64,000 nt of DNA from Desulfovibrionaceae bacterium (GCA_910575755.1 CAJTFO010000001.1:496001-560000), one strand, 5' to 3'. Shown: positions 30,658-39,700, counted from the first letter of the stretch. Numbers and translations: made by a program. The notes: a model not told the origin generated them from the letters alone.

Positions 30658-30893
30658 CAGAAAAAGAGTATGGAAGCTATCAATGCCCACGTTGCGGACA
30701 ACCGACAACATGTGTTCGCAACACGATGTCGTTTGATAACCACATTACGCGCAGGCGTGTATGTCTTACCTGCGGAGAAACCCACGAAACTATTGAAATG
30801 CGCGTGGATTCCATGAGCGTATTGAATTTTGCAAACAGGATAACACGCGAAGCGGAGGCAGAGGCCGCCAGGGCCTCCGGGGTATGCGCGTGA
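30654..30893 (+). CDS. Ogr/Delta-like zinc-finger late activator
   Basis: The 79-residue protein has CPRCGQPTTCVRN followed by RRRVCLTCGETHETIE, the zinc-finger arrangement of P2 Ogr and P4 Delta, which bind RNA polymerase alpha and activate late promoters. It precedes the terminase and structural genes, as expected for an activator of late transcription. It is coupled by overlap with the previous gene. Assignment is by pattern and position. Confidence 0.65.
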   Translation: MTEKEYGSYQCPRCGQPTTCVRNTMSFDNHITRRRVCLTCGETHETIEMRVDSMSVLNFANRITREAEAEAARASGVCA

Positions 30894-31708
30894 AAAAGAC
30901 GCCCAAGTCTCGCAAGCCCATACCCACGGGGCGGCAAAAGCTGTTTGTGGAGCACTACCTCATTTCCATGAACGGCGCCGATGCCGTCCGTGCAGCCGGA
31001 TACCAGACCAGGAATCCGCGTTGCACCGCGAGCGAGCTTCTTTCCAAGCCCCATATCCAGGAGGCCATAGACAAAGGCATCGCAGACCGTGTGGCGCGCC
31101 TGCATATCACCCAGGACTATGTGCTTCTCAAACTCGCGGAAATCGCTCAGTCGAACATCGGGGACTACCTGCATTTCGACCACAACGGCGTAAGGCTACG
31201 CGACATGGATGAAATTCCGCCCGAAAAAATCGCCTTGATAAAGGAGCTCACGGAAGGCGAAGATAAAAATGTAAAACTGGTGTTGCATGACAAGATTTCC
31301 GCGCTGGATAAGCTCGCCCGGCACCTTGGAATGTTCGAGCGGCATCGGCAGCGCCAGACGCGCCAGAGCGATTTCACACGGCAAATCCTTACCGACGTGC
31401 GGGACAAGAAGATAGACCCGACAGAAGCGGCGCTTACGCTTGAGGCCGAAGGCTACCCCCTTCCCGAATCCCTGCGCCTGCTGCTCGCCAAGGCGGAACC
31501 GGAGCCACCCTCCGATGACAACGGGGCATACGCAACCATCAGCCCGGAAGAAATGGCAGAGAGGGCCAAGGCCCGAATGGAAGCGGCAGAAGCGCAACGG
31601 ACAGGATTTGTCCCGGCCAGGGCAGAAGAGGTTCGACAGATGAAAGACGAAATGGGCGGAGGCTCATTCCAACCGGAGCGCGTCAGCGATGGCGAAAAAG
31701 GTTCGTGA
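30884..31708 (+). CDS. terS: Terminase small subunit
   Basis: The 274-residue protein opens with PTGRQKLFVEHYLISMNGADAVRAAGY, the classical HTH of terminase small subunits (PBSX/XtmA type), which recognise the packaging site. LYSKPHIQEAIDK-type helices and a long charged C terminus (EPPSDDNGAYATISPEEMAERAKARM) follow; the tail contacts the large subunit. It directly overlaps the terminase large gene. Confidence 0.88.
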   Translation: MRVKKTPKSRKPIPTGRQKLFVEHYLISMNGADAVRAAGYQTRNPRCTASELLSKPHIQEAIDKGIADRVARLHITQDYVLLKLAEIAQSNIGDYLHFDHNGVRLRDMDEIPPEKIALIKELTEGEDKNVKLVLHDKISALDKLARHLGMFERHRQRQTRQSDFTRQILTDVRDKKIDPTEAALTLEAEGYPLPESLRLLLAKAEPEPPSDDNGAYATISPEEMAERAKARMEAAEAQRTGFVPARAEEVRQMKDEMGGGSFQPERVSDGEKGS

Positions 31709-33233
31709 AATCCTCCGCGACCCGCGGTATGTCGAGTTCCAAAACCGCTACTACGACAATCTGGTTGCGTATGTGCTGGACAACTCCCGCTACCAGCCGA
31801 CATGGCAGCAGATGGAATTTCTTGAAGCGGTGAGCAAGCCCGGTTGCCGCGTGGCCGTTTCATCAGGGCATGGCACGGGCAAAAGCGCGATGCTCGCGTG
31901 GATTCTGGACTGGCACCTCCGCGTCTTCCATTTCTCCAATGCCATGCTCACCGCCACGAATATCGAACAGGCCCGCTCTGTGGTCTGGAAGTATCTCGAC
32001 GACGTGATTGCGGACGTGGAAGCCATGTATCCGTGGCAGGCCGGGTATTTCGTAAAGGAAACCCGCCGCTATTTCTCGGTGCTTCACAAGGATTCATGGT
32101 ATGTCATGCCGAAAACGGCGAGCAAGGCCAAACCGGAAAACCTCGCGGGGCAGCACAACATCAACTACCTGGTTGTGGTGGATGAGGCCTCCGGCGTGGA
32201 TGATGTGATTCACGATGTCCTGAAGGGCGCGCTCACCAATGAGCGGAACCGGTACGTCATGACCTCACAGCCGACCAGAGCAACAGGACATTTCGCGGAG
32301 GCCATGACCAAGCTCGCGGTGAAGGAAGGTGGCGGGAATGGCATTTACACCGCAATCACCATGAACTCGGAATTGAGCCCGCTCGTCTCGAAGCAGTTTA
32401 TCCGGGACAAGCTCATAGAGTACGGCGGACATCACTCCCCGGAGTACCAGATTCGTGTTCTGGGCAATCTTCCCGACAACCTTTCCGGCTACCTCATACC
32501 CCGAAGCTGGTGCGTCCAGTGCGTATCGAACAAGATTGTCCATGAAGAGGCGTGGGGCTGGGTTCTGCTCGCGGACGTTGCCGAAGGTGTCCACAGGGAT
32601 TCATCGGTGATGACCATTTGTCGCGTGTCCGGGAGCGGCCCGCGGCGCATGGTGGAAACCGTTTCATGCGATGAATACCTCGACCTGGATGAAAAGCGGT
32701 TCGCACGGTGTATTGCGGCAAAATACCACGAACTGCCGGCGCTCACGATAGCCGTTGACGCGGACGGTGCAGGGAGAACCGTTGTCCTTGAACTCGAAGA
32801 AATGGGCATCCCCGTATCCCGCATCCACTGGGGCTTGCCCTGTCATGCGGCGGCAGACCAGCGGCGCTATTTCAACTTGCGGTCGTATGCCCACTGCAAG
32901 CTGCGGGAAGCCATCTTTGAAGAGCGGTTCAGGGGGCCGGACCTCAAAAAATTTGTCGAGCAGGCCTCCCGGCTCCCTTACAAAATTGATGAACGCGGGC
33001 GCTACCAGATGCTCCCCAAGGACCAGATGAAAGCGCAAGGCATAAAAAGCCCCGACATATCCGACACCTGCTGTTTCGCCTTCATCGTTGACTACATCCC
33101 CGCCGACCAGGATGCCACCATAGTTGGGGAAGAAGCCGAACTCTTGCGCCTCGCAAGAGAGCTTTCCCGCTTGCGGGACGGTGAAGAAACCAAAAGCCCC
33201 CGCGTAGAGCGGGGGCCGGAGGTGAGGCGATGA
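31689..33233 (+). CDS. terL: Terminase large subunit
   Basis: The 514-residue motor protein has the packaging ATPase motifs: Walker A SSGHGTGKSAM (about residues 58-68), Walker B YLVVVDEASG (about 160) and coupling motif VMTSQPTRATG. The C-terminal nuclease domain begins with WVLLADVAEGVHRDSS and TIAVDADGAGR, containing the metal-binding aspartates. It pumps DNA into proheads and cuts concatemers. It is followed by a leftward moron island rather than a portal gene. Confidence 0.93.
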   Translation: MAKKVREILRDPRYVEFQNRYYDNLVAYVLDNSRYQPTWQQMEFLEAVSKPGCRVAVSSGHGTGKSAMLAWILDWHLRVFHFSNAMLTATNIEQARSVVWKYLDDVIADVEAMYPWQAGYFVKETRRYFSVLHKDSWYVMPKTASKAKPENLAGQHNINYLVVVDEASGVDDVIHDVLKGALTNERNRYVMTSQPTRATGHFAEAMTKLAVKEGGGNGIYTAITMNSELSPLVSKQFIRDKLIEYGGHHSPEYQIRVLGNLPDNLSGYLIPRSWCVQCVSNKIVHEEAWGWVLLADVAEGVHRDSSVMTICRVSGSGPRRMVETVSCDEYLDLDEKRFARCIAAKYHELPALTIAVDADGAGRTVVLELEEMGIPVSRIHWGLPCHAAADQRRYFNLRSYAHCKLREAIFEERFRGPDLKKFVEQASRLPYKIDERGRYQMLPKDQMKAQGIKSPDISDTCCFAFIVDYIPADQDATIVGEEAELLRLARELSRLRDGEETKSPRVERGPEVRR

Positions 33234-33244
33234 ATGTGAAAAGG

Positions 33245-33916
33245 TTATTCCGTGGCGGCCAGCGTGGTGGAGTACACGTCCAGCAGGTCGGACAACGCGG
33301 ATACATTCATACCGATGGCGGTGACGAACTGCGGCAGAGTGCGTTCCAAGGCCTTGGGCAGGTCAGGCACGGCTGGGTTCATCTTGATCGGGCGAAAGCG
33401 CAAGGCAGATTGCAGCATGAACATGGAGGACATGAACTCGTTCCCTCGCTGCTTCACCTCATTCATAAGCGATTGAATTTTCTGCGTCTGTTCATCGAGA
33501 ACAGTAGGAGATGTGGGCAAGGCAAGCTGCTCCGACGCGGGCAATGCCTTGCGGGAACGCCTCTGTCGGGGGGAGGGTTTGGCCTTATTGAGCAGTTCCG
33601 CCTCCATCGCGTTGAACGCCTGGATGTACCGAATTTTCCAAGCCAGAGCTTTTTTGCCTGCGAACCCCATGGCCAGAAGCGAGAAACCGTCACGGGTGAG
33701 GTGGTACATGGGGAGTTCACGACCTATGTCATCGGAATATTTATTCAACGAAAAATTCCGTTCAATGAACTCCGGCGGACATTCGGAAGAAACACGGCGT
33801 ATCGCTTCAAGAACATCAGCATGTCGCTTTTGAAAGTGGTCTGCAATATCAAGGCTGGTTACGGTAGGTTTACCATTGACCAAGGAAATGGATGGGTTGA
33901 TAATAAGCTCAGTCAT
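33245..33916 (-). CDS. Rha family regulatory/antirepressor protein
   Basis: The 223-residue protein has the Rha N-terminal domain: NGKPTVTSLDIADHFQKRHADVLEAIRR, RNFSLNKYSDDIGRELPMYHLTRDGFSLLAMGFAGKKALAWK. These DNA-binding proteins of lambdoid and other phages interfere with growth in IHF-deficient or other hosts and often act as antirepressors. It is on the opposite strand to the flanking late genes and is the first gene of a moron-like island with its own promoter downstream of the HTH gene. Confidence 0.85.
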   Translation of the reverse strand: MTELIINPSISLVNGKPTVTSLDIADHFQKRHADVLEAIRRVSSECPPEFIERNFSLNKYSDDIGRELPMYHLTRDGFSLLAMGFAGKKALAWKIRYIQAFNAMEAELLNKAKPSPRQRRSRKALPASEQLALPTSPTVLDEQTQKIQSLMNEVKQRGNEFMSSMFMLQSALRFRPIKMNPAVPDLPKALERTLPQFVTAIGMNVSALSDLLDVYSTTLAATE

Positions 33917-33949
33917 AATCGTACCTCCTGTGAAGGTCGGTTGTGGTTA

Positions 33950-33992
33950 GGCTTGGTTCCGGTGTTGGTAGCACCGGGCCAAGCCGTTTTTT
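33950..33992 (+). terminator. Strong intrinsic terminator in the Rha island
   Basis: Two stacked stems, GGCTTGG/CCAAGCC (33950-33956, 33979-33985) and CCGGTG/CACCGG inside, are followed by TTTTTT. It faces the plus strand, between two leftward moron genes, so it would stop late transcription or antisense readthrough entering the island. Confidence 0.75.
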
Positions 33993-34314
33993 AGTCTTTG
34001 CTCCGCAAGTAATTTGACACTGTGGACTGGGAGATGCCGAGTTTCCGCGCTATTTCTGCCTGCGTGGTACGCTCCGTAGCCCTCATTTCACGGACAAGGT
34101 GCTTCATTTCATCTCGGCTCATAGAATTTGGATCGAATGCCGTAAATGCTTGAAATCCACCGCGAGAATAGACTCGTTGTGTCAGCACTCGACCGTCCGG
34201 TTTTCGTACTGTCGCTTGGGCGAAGCCCTTCTGGTATTCTACGACGACCGAATCTTCAGGGTCTGCACCCACGTTGGTTAAAAAACTGGGGAGGAGCGAA
34301 GGGAGTTTACTCAT
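33991..34314 (-). CDS. HTH regulator of the Rha island (107 aa)
   Basis: The C-terminal domain (MREMRATERTTQAEIARKLGISQSTVSNYLRSKD) is a clean helix-turn-helix (TQAEIARKLGISQSTVSNYL). The N-terminal part (SVVVEYQKGFAQATVRKPDGRV) resembles a short beta domain. AGGAGATACAT precedes its ATG. It lies just upstream of rha on the same strand and is divergent from the late gene at 34533 across an AT-rich region with repeated ACCAAATTATG motifs, probably its own operators. Confidence 0.65.
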   Translation of the reverse strand: MSKLPSLLPSFLTNVGADPEDSVVVEYQKGFAQATVRKPDGRVLTQRVYSRGGFQAFTAFDPNSMSRDEMKHLVREMRATERTTQAEIARKLGISQSTVSNYLRSKD

Positions 34315-34336
34315 ATGTATCTCCTGGTTGAAGTTG

Positions 34337-34386
34337 ACCAAATTATGTAATGCACATTTTTTACCAAATTTACCAAATTATGCAAT
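34337..34386. promoter_or_regulatory. ACCAAATTATG direct repeats, operator candidate
   Basis: ACCAAATTATGTAAT (34337-34351) and ACCAAATTATGCAAT (34372-34386) are near-identical, with a half copy ACCAAATTT at 34363-34371. They lie in an AT-rich stretch upstream of the leftward HTH gene. They are the likely binding sites of that regulator; the AT-rich bases to 34532 probably include promoters in both directions. Confidence 0.5.
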
Positions 34387-34532
34387 ATTTATTTTTTATA
34401 ATTAATTTACATAGTTATTATGAAGACTTCTCCAAAGACAAGCCTTGTCTATATTCATCACATATATACGTTTTTTTCTTGCCAATTATCCGCCATGCCC
34501 TCATTTCATACCAAAGTTGGGAGAAGCAGCGC

Positions 34533-35174
34533 ATGGATAACGAGAAAAAGAAGATTTTCACACTGTCCCTGGACAGCGAAAACCGGCACATGGCCTCGGC
34601 TATCCTCTTTGAAGGGAACCGGCTCGCCATCACCCACTGCGTACCTGTTGCCGGCCCTCCCTCACAGTGGCGGAACAAAATGCTTGCTGACATGGAAACG
34701 AAAGCCGCCGCCGGGTTCGCTATTGCCGTTGAAGACCGCTCCGGGGCGTTCTCCTCCCATGCGGCATCAGTCTGTTTTGACGATGTTGAGGACGGGCGCA
34801 CACTTCTCCAGCAGTCTTTTGACTGGTGGTTCTCCTTGAAGAACTCCGGTAACTTGCTTCTGGACGCATCTGTCACGCGGTATGACATGAAGGCAGGGGA
34901 AGAAGGCTCTCTCATCGACATCAGGCACGATGAAAAGGGCCGCATCGTGTATCACCCGAACTGGATGCAGTTCCACGGCGGGCACAAGGCCATGCTGTTG
35001 TGCGTGGCCGCCGCCATGCTTGAGGAGCCGCTGTCCGGGCGCTGGGTTGATACCATGCTTGCCGCTGTAGCAAAGAGAAATCCCGTTTCACCCTCGCCCT
35101 TCTCGTCCTGGCAGGCCATCACCATGCAGCGGGACGCCGACAGGGCCAGAGAATTGCGAGGCGGTCATGAATGA
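34533..35174 (+). CDS. Unknown late protein (213 aa)
   Basis: The 213-residue protein starts MDNEKKKIFTLSLDSENRHMASAILFEG, contains FDWWFSLKNSGNLLLDASV and ends in the packed Ser/Pro and Arg-rich tail. GGGAGAAGCAGC precedes the ATG. It is the first late gene after the Rha island and overlaps the next gene by 8 bases. I do not recognise a family; a structural or head-tail role is inferred only from place. Confidence 0.55.
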   Translation: MDNEKKKIFTLSLDSENRHMASAILFEGNRLAITHCVPVAGPPSQWRNKMLADMETKAAAGFAIAVEDRSGAFSSHAASVCFDDVEDGRTLLQQSFDWWFSLKNSGNLLLDASVTRYDMKAGEEGSLIDIRHDEKGRIVYHPNWMQFHGGHKAMLLCVAAAMLEEPLSGRWVDTMLAAVAKRNPVSPSPFSSWQAITMQRDADRARELRGGHE

Positions 35175-35490
35175 CCGACTTTCTCCTCTCAATATCGAAG
35201 ATCCTCTTGTGCGGGTCGAGTTGTACCGTGAAATTCGACAGGCCCAATCCGAAAGGCCCGGCGCGGACTGGACAGAGTATGAAATTCAGCCTGCGGATGC
35301 ACTTATGCCGGAACTCATAGCTTACAAGGTGTACAGACTGGACACGCTGAAATGGGTCGTCATGGTAGCCGCAGCGCTCGACAATCCAAGAGAAAGGCTT
35401 GCCCCCGGAAACAGGATTTTCTTGCCGTCAACAGCATGGATTCGAGAGCGCATCAAGCACTATCAAGAGTTTGAACGCATCGGCAGGTAG
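35167..35490 (+). CDS. Probable baseplate wedge protein, T4 gp53-like
   Basis: The 107-residue protein has WTEYEIQPADALMPELIAYKVYRLDTLKWVVMVAAALDNPRERLAPGNRIFLPSTAWIRE, which recalls the gp53/LysM-like baseplate wedge of T4-type phages. Its C-terminal helix is basic. Start overlaps the preceding stop. The family link rests on remembered pattern, so the call is tentative. Confidence 0.5.
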   Translation: MNDRLSPLNIEDPLVRVELYREIRQAQSERPGADWTEYEIQPADALMPELIAYKVYRLDTLKWVVMVAAALDNPRERLAPGNRIFLPSTAWIRERIKHYQEFERIGR

Positions 35491-35495
35491 GCGAT

Positions 35496-36620
35496 ATGGC
35501 CGAAAACAAGCAGGACATCCTTCGCCAGCTCAAGGAGTTTGAGAAAGAGGCCACTGCCGAAAGGCGGGAGGCCCGCGAGTTGCGTGAAGACGCGGTAGGC
35601 CTTCTCACTCCGGCGTTGCTCCGTAAACATGTCAGGGCAGGAACCGGTCTTGTGCTTGCCTATGGACGCAAGGGCCACACGGTTGAGTTCACCATCGACG
35701 ACCTCAAGCGCTTTGTGGCCGCCAATGAACGCGCGCAGAAGAATTTCCGGCGTGAAGTCCGGGGCGTTCCTCTTATCCAGCTTGAGAAGTCATCCGATCC
35801 CGCAGACATTCAGCGCAGCCGTAATGTACGCTCCGCCATGCTTTACAAGGTAAACAAAAACCTCCTCTTTTTCAGCGTAACCGGGAACACCAGGGCGCAT
35901 TATCAGGTGCGGGTGCGGCTCGAAGACTGGGATATGGCCCTCCATTCAACGGCAATGCCTCTGGTTTCGGCGCGTACCGTTGCCACGGGCCGCATCTCCT
36001 TCGACTGCTCATGCGGGCGGCATCAATACTGGTATCGCTACCTGACTTCCATCGGCGGCTTTGACGTGAATCCGCCCAAAGAGCAGGACTTCCCCAAGAT
36101 ACGGAATCCCGGCCTCAAGGGTTGCTGCTGCAAGCATGTTCTCAAGGTGCTCCGGGTTCTCAAGAGCAATACGATCCATACTGTGCTGGCGGGCGAAATT
36201 GAGCGCCAATCGGCCACCATTGGCTTTGCGGACACCGTTCGTTCTCGCTTCCTCAAGGCTGACGAACTCCGGCGCGTATCTCTTGCCCGCGGCGTGGCGC
36301 GAAATCCGACAGAGGCCAGACAGGCGCAACAAAAATTCCTCCGTGAAGCGCAAGAGTTCATTACCGATGCGAAAAAGAAAAAGAGCGTCAAGGAAATGCA
36401 GGGAAAGCTCAAGCCAAGGCACAAACAAAAAAAATTGCATGGAGCGATGACCGAAGTACAAAGAAAAAAGATTGTTGAAAGCCTCCACAATCTCTCTGTT
36501 GCTGTAAAATTCAATCTTCCGGGGTTCGACCTCAAGACCGGGCTGGAGAACCTCGCCAAAGAGTTTTCTGTCTCGGTGGCTGACCTCAAGGGCATGATGC
36601 AAAAGGAAGGCATTGCATGA
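35496..36620 (+). CDS. SWIM-like zinc-finger protein in the structural operon (374 aa)
   Basis: The protein has a helical N terminus (FEKEATAERREARELREDAV), a middle domain, then FDCSCGRHQYWYRYL followed after about 35 residues by KGCCCKHVLKVLRVL. That is a C-x-C-xn-C-x-H arrangement of the SWIM zinc finger, which mediates DNA or protein contact. The C-terminal part is lysine-rich and helical. It lies among tail genes, so it may be a structural-assembly factor. Its family is unknown to me. Confidence 0.55.
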   Translation: MAENKQDILRQLKEFEKEATAERREARELREDAVGLLTPALLRKHVRAGTGLVLAYGRKGHTVEFTIDDLKRFVAANERAQKNFRREVRGVPLIQLEKSSDPADIQRSRNVRSAMLYKVNKNLLFFSVTGNTRAHYQVRVRLEDWDMALHSTAMPLVSARTVATGRISFDCSCGRHQYWYRYLTSIGGFDVNPPKEQDFPKIRNPGLKGCCCKHVLKVLRVLKSNTIHTVLAGEIERQSATIGFADTVRSRFLKADELRRVSLARGVARNPTEARQAQQKFLREAQEFITDAKKKKSVKEMQGKLKPRHKQKKLHGAMTEVQRKKIVESLHNLSVAVKFNLPGFDLKTGLENLAKEFSVSVADLKGMMQKEGIA

Positions 36621-37180
36621 TTGAGAAGCTGAATCCGCGGGATTTCCGTGCGCCGGCCCGAATACTGGCCGAAGACCTGCAAACCATGCTTACACACGAC
36701 CCGAAGGCGTTTGACTGCCTCATCTTCCCGGCGATTCCGGGCGACGAAGAAACGGTTGCCGTTGCGGACGACCCTGTGGGCAGCCTTGATGCCGGGGAGC
36801 GCGCGCAGAAGTATGGGGAGCCTGTGCTTGGCCGGGCCATGATTGTGCCGGAGGAAGGCCTCGGATTTGAGGTGCTGGCAGGTGAAGTGGCAAACAGCTT
36901 TCTCGGCGCCACCGCTCCAATGAATATCCTCCTCTCCATGCCCGTGCATAACTACTCCCTCATCCAGTGGAGCGAATACGCCACGCCTGACGCCGATGAG
37001 CCGGAAATCCGCACAGTGTACGTTTTGAACAGCAAGGCTGTTGGCCGGGTGTCCGGGGCGGGAACTGTCTATGTCTGTGCGCCATTACCCGCGCTTGGGG
37101 AGGTACCGAACACGCCTGAACAGGAAACAGAAGACAGGGAGCCGGATACACCCGAAGATGATTGCGTGGGGGTGCTGTAA
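36617..37180 (+). CDS. Unknown late protein (187 aa)
   Basis: The 187-residue acidic protein (NPRDFRAPARILAEDLQTMLTHDPKAFDCLIFP) has a central beta-rich region (NSFLGATAPMNILLSMPV) and an acidic, proline-rich end (NTPEQETEDREPDTPEDD). ATGA overlaps the SWIM-like gene, and TAATG links it to the next gene. It may be a neck or head-tail connector protein, which is only a guess from position. Confidence 0.5.
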   Translation: MIEKLNPRDFRAPARILAEDLQTMLTHDPKAFDCLIFPAIPGDEETVAVADDPVGSLDAGERAQKYGEPVLGRAMIVPEEGLGFEVLAGEVANSFLGATAPMNILLSMPVHNYSLIQWSEYATPDADEPEIRTVYVLNSKAVGRVSGAGTVYVCAPLPALGEVPNTPEQETEDREPDTPEDDCVGVL

Positions 37181-37860
37181 TGGCCGAAGCAAACGCGATC
37201 AGTGACCTCCAGGCTGTTGATTTCGCCGTGGGCGGCGTCATTGTCGGCGCGTATGACGGACTTCGGGACGACAAGCCAGAGGCTTTCCGGCGCTTCCTGA
37301 ACCGCCCGGCCAGGGACAAAATTTTCAGGGCGGAAAATGAAGACCCTCCTTCGCTCATACGGCGGATTGCCCGGCATAATCCCGGCAAAAAGAAGGTGCC
37401 TGATCTCCCTGTCGTTGCCTACTACCGCTCCCCCGGCATCGTCGGCAATCAGAACGAAAAGCCTGTCGTACTGGATGTGGAACGGCACATTGATGATACG
37501 CCGCGGGCCATGCGGTTGAGTTCAATCCCTGTCACGCTGTCATATTCGCTTCTCTGGTGCGCGTGGGACAAACCCACACTGGATAAAATCACCCTGGCCT
37601 GGTTTGCCTATGTGGCGCACCGTGGACGCAAGTACAGCCGGTTCAGCGTCCCCTACAGGCTCGGCAGCGAGCCAATAGAGATTCCGGCTTCCATCTCGGT
37701 GCCGAGGGAAATCCAGGCGGACAATGCGAGCGGAGAGCAGGCCGAAGGCCGCTTGTGGGCCGCCCGTGCGCTTGTGGAGGTAAACACGCAAGTCCTCTAT
37801 GGGCGCGAAGTGCAGCCCGTGGACGAAATAACGGCGCTCGGCCAGGTGCGACTGATTTGA
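37180..37860 (+). CDS. Unknown late protein (226 aa), possible neck/tail protein
   Basis: The protein reads as mixed alpha/beta with RPARDKIFRAENEDPPSLIRRIARHNPGKKK and a beta-rich C-terminal half (SIPVTLSYSLLWCAWDKPTL). It shares TAATG with the previous gene and precedes the hub gene. It resembles small tail or neck proteins of myoviruses in length and style, but I cannot name a family. Confidence 0.5.
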   Translation: MAEANAISDLQAVDFAVGGVIVGAYDGLRDDKPEAFRRFLNRPARDKIFRAENEDPPSLIRRIARHNPGKKKVPDLPVVAYYRSPGIVGNQNEKPVVLDVERHIDDTPRAMRLSSIPVTLSYSLLWCAWDKPTLDKITLAWFAYVAHRGRKYSRFSVPYRLGSEPIEIPASISVPREIQADNASGEQAEGRLWAARALVEVNTQVLYGREVQPVDEITALGQVRLI

Positions 37861-37872
37861 AGGGCAAAATTC

Positions 37873-38886
37873 ATGGCTGATGACACTCTGTTCAAAAAAT
37901 TCATCCACGTCCGTTCCGGCAAGGAGTTCGACATCGGGTTTCTGCGCGAATCGAACTATATTGAAACCCTCGGTCTGGACGGTCCGAAGCTCATTATGAG
38001 TTGGGATGACCCCAACCGTTATCTCAAGGATGAACTTCAAATCAGGGAGCAGGACGAGATAGAGGCGCACCTCTCGGATGACTGGGCTATGGACGGAATG
38101 AACGTAAAGCAGAAGTTCACGGTTATGGTCGACCCGTCCGCCGACAGATTCCTCAAGCTCAATCTCATGGCTTCCCCAGTGTTCAAGCTCAAAACGCTGT
38201 CTGACAAGACACGCATTTTCAGGCAACGGGGGGTGGCGGAGATTATCGGAGCGGTTTCCGCGGGCTTCAGGATCGACGCGGGGAAGTTTCCCGTGGTGGA
38301 AGACTACCACTGCATTGCGGGAGAACGCCCAAGCGCCATGCTGCGCCAAATTGCGGGGGAGCAGGGCGGGCATCTCTGGTTCGGGCGCGAGGGATGGCAC
38401 GTCAAAACGCTTGCCGCTCTCTTCGCCGAAGAACCGGCGTTCGAGTACCACTACGGGAAGCCCGGCGCCGACTTTCAGATAATCAGTTTTACACGGCCAA
38501 GCCAGCAGTCGCAGATTCAGGAGCGGGCCGTGAGAGGCTTTTCCGGGTGGAATGACGTTCTGGGGCGCGTCAGAGCGCCCTCTGCTGGTCCGGTGCTTTC
38601 CAAAGCTCACAGGTACGCCCCAAGCCTGAACGCATCGCAAAACGTGCGGACTCTGGGGAACCGTCCGACATCTTCCCGCATTGCCATTGATTTTCAGACG
38701 CACGGCAACGGCTTTCTCACACCGGGGATGGTGCTCAAGTTGTGGTGGCACATGGCAACCCCGGACAGGCCGCTGGATGAATCCCTGCCGGATAAGGTGG
38801 TGATAAGCTCCGTGGCACACTACTATTCGGCCCAAAAGTATTACTGCCGCGTAAAGGGGGCGGTTCCCTTTGAGCCAACAGCCTAA
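37873..38886 (+). CDS. Baseplate hub protein (gp27/gpD-like)
   Basis: The 337-residue protein has beta domains typical of hub proteins: KKFIHVRSGKEFDIGFLRESNYIETLG, FTVMVDPSADRFLKLNL, RPSAMLRQIAGEQGGHLWFGREGW, and a C-terminal FQTHGNGFLTPGMVLKLWWHMATPD. It lies immediately before the spike gene and overlaps it, the standard order of hub and spike in contractile tails. The T4 gp27 / P2 gpD relation is a structural inference. Confidence 0.7.
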   Translation: MADDTLFKKFIHVRSGKEFDIGFLRESNYIETLGLDGPKLIMSWDDPNRYLKDELQIREQDEIEAHLSDDWAMDGMNVKQKFTVMVDPSADRFLKLNLMASPVFKLKTLSDKTRIFRQRGVAEIIGAVSAGFRIDAGKFPVVEDYHCIAGERPSAMLRQIAGEQGGHLWFGREGWHVKTLAALFAEEPAFEYHYGKPGADFQIISFTRPSQQSQIQERAVRGFSGWNDVLGRVRAPSAGPVLSKAHRYAPSLNASQNVRTLGNRPTSSRIAIDFQTHGNGFLTPGMVLKLWWHMATPDRPLDESLPDKVVISSVAHYYSAQKYYCRVKGAVPFEPTA

Positions 38887-39700
38887 GATATACAGCGGGG
38901 AGTATGTCTCCCAAGTGGTGAATCTCGATGATCCAAAGCGGATGATGCGCGTCCAGGTGCGCGTCTTCGATATTTTTGACGATGTTCCCGTGGCTGACCT
39001 GCCGTGGGCCACTTACCGGCTCCCCCTTGGAGTGCGCCCGTCAGACGGAGGCCTTGTTCCGGTAAAGGTCGGCGATCTGGTCTGGGTGGATTTTCCTTTC
39101 AATGGTGATACCCGCCGTCCGCGCATCACCGGAGGCGTCCACCATGCGCCGGAAGGCAATCCGAACATGCCGCCCGAAGCATGGGCCGGGCCGGGCCAAT
39201 TCGAACATAAGCGCACCCCGAATGAACCCACGCCCGCGGCTCCCGTGTACCATGAAGACATCGTGTTTCAGCAGAACGGCGTTCTCGTCCAGATCACAAA
39301 GCCCGGCGCGGCTCGGATAACCAATCTGGCAAGCGGAACGGCGGCGGAAATCGCGCCTGACGGCGACGTGATTATCCACTGTGAAAAAAACTGCTATCAG
39401 AGCGTACAGGGGGACTACCTTGTGGATGTGAAGGGGGATTTCAAGCTGCTCGTTGCCGGAGCAATGGATATGCTATCCCAGGGGGCAGGGACCGTTCAAT
39501 CGCAGGGGAATATGACCCTCGGAAGCTCCGCCGAAAGCCTGAATCTTTCCGCCGCAAAGGAAGGCAAGATGACTGGCCCCGGCGGCCTTGCCTTCTCCGG
39601 GCCTGCCAGCTTTGACAAGGATGTAAGTATAAGCGGCGATGCCAATGTCGCCGGCTGTGTGAATGATGCGGGCGGGAATACGAATCACCACTCGCATTGA
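38870..39700 (+). CDS. Baseplate spike protein (gp5/gpV-like)
   Basis: The 276-residue protein has an N-terminal OB domain (IYSGEYVSQVVNLDDPKRMMRVQVRVF ... VKVGDLVWVDFPFNGDTRRPRITGGVHHAP) followed by a repetitive beta-helix (about residues 150-260, with GDVIIHCEKNCYQSVQGDYLVDVKGDF). It ends NHHSH, a His-rich tip that could coordinate a metal at the spike apex. It is the membrane-piercing spike of the contractile tail. Confidence 0.82.
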   Translation: MSQQPKIYSGEYVSQVVNLDDPKRMMRVQVRVFDIFDDVPVADLPWATYRLPLGVRPSDGGLVPVKVGDLVWVDFPFNGDTRRPRITGGVHHAPEGNPNMPPEAWAGPGQFEHKRTPNEPTPAAPVYHEDIVFQQNGVLVQITKPGAARITNLASGTAAEIAPDGDVIIHCEKNCYQSVQGDYLVDVKGDFKLLVAGAMDMLSQGAGTVQSQGNMTLGSSAESLNLSAAKEGKMTGPGGLAFSGPASFDKDVSISGDANVAGCVNDAGGNTNHHSH

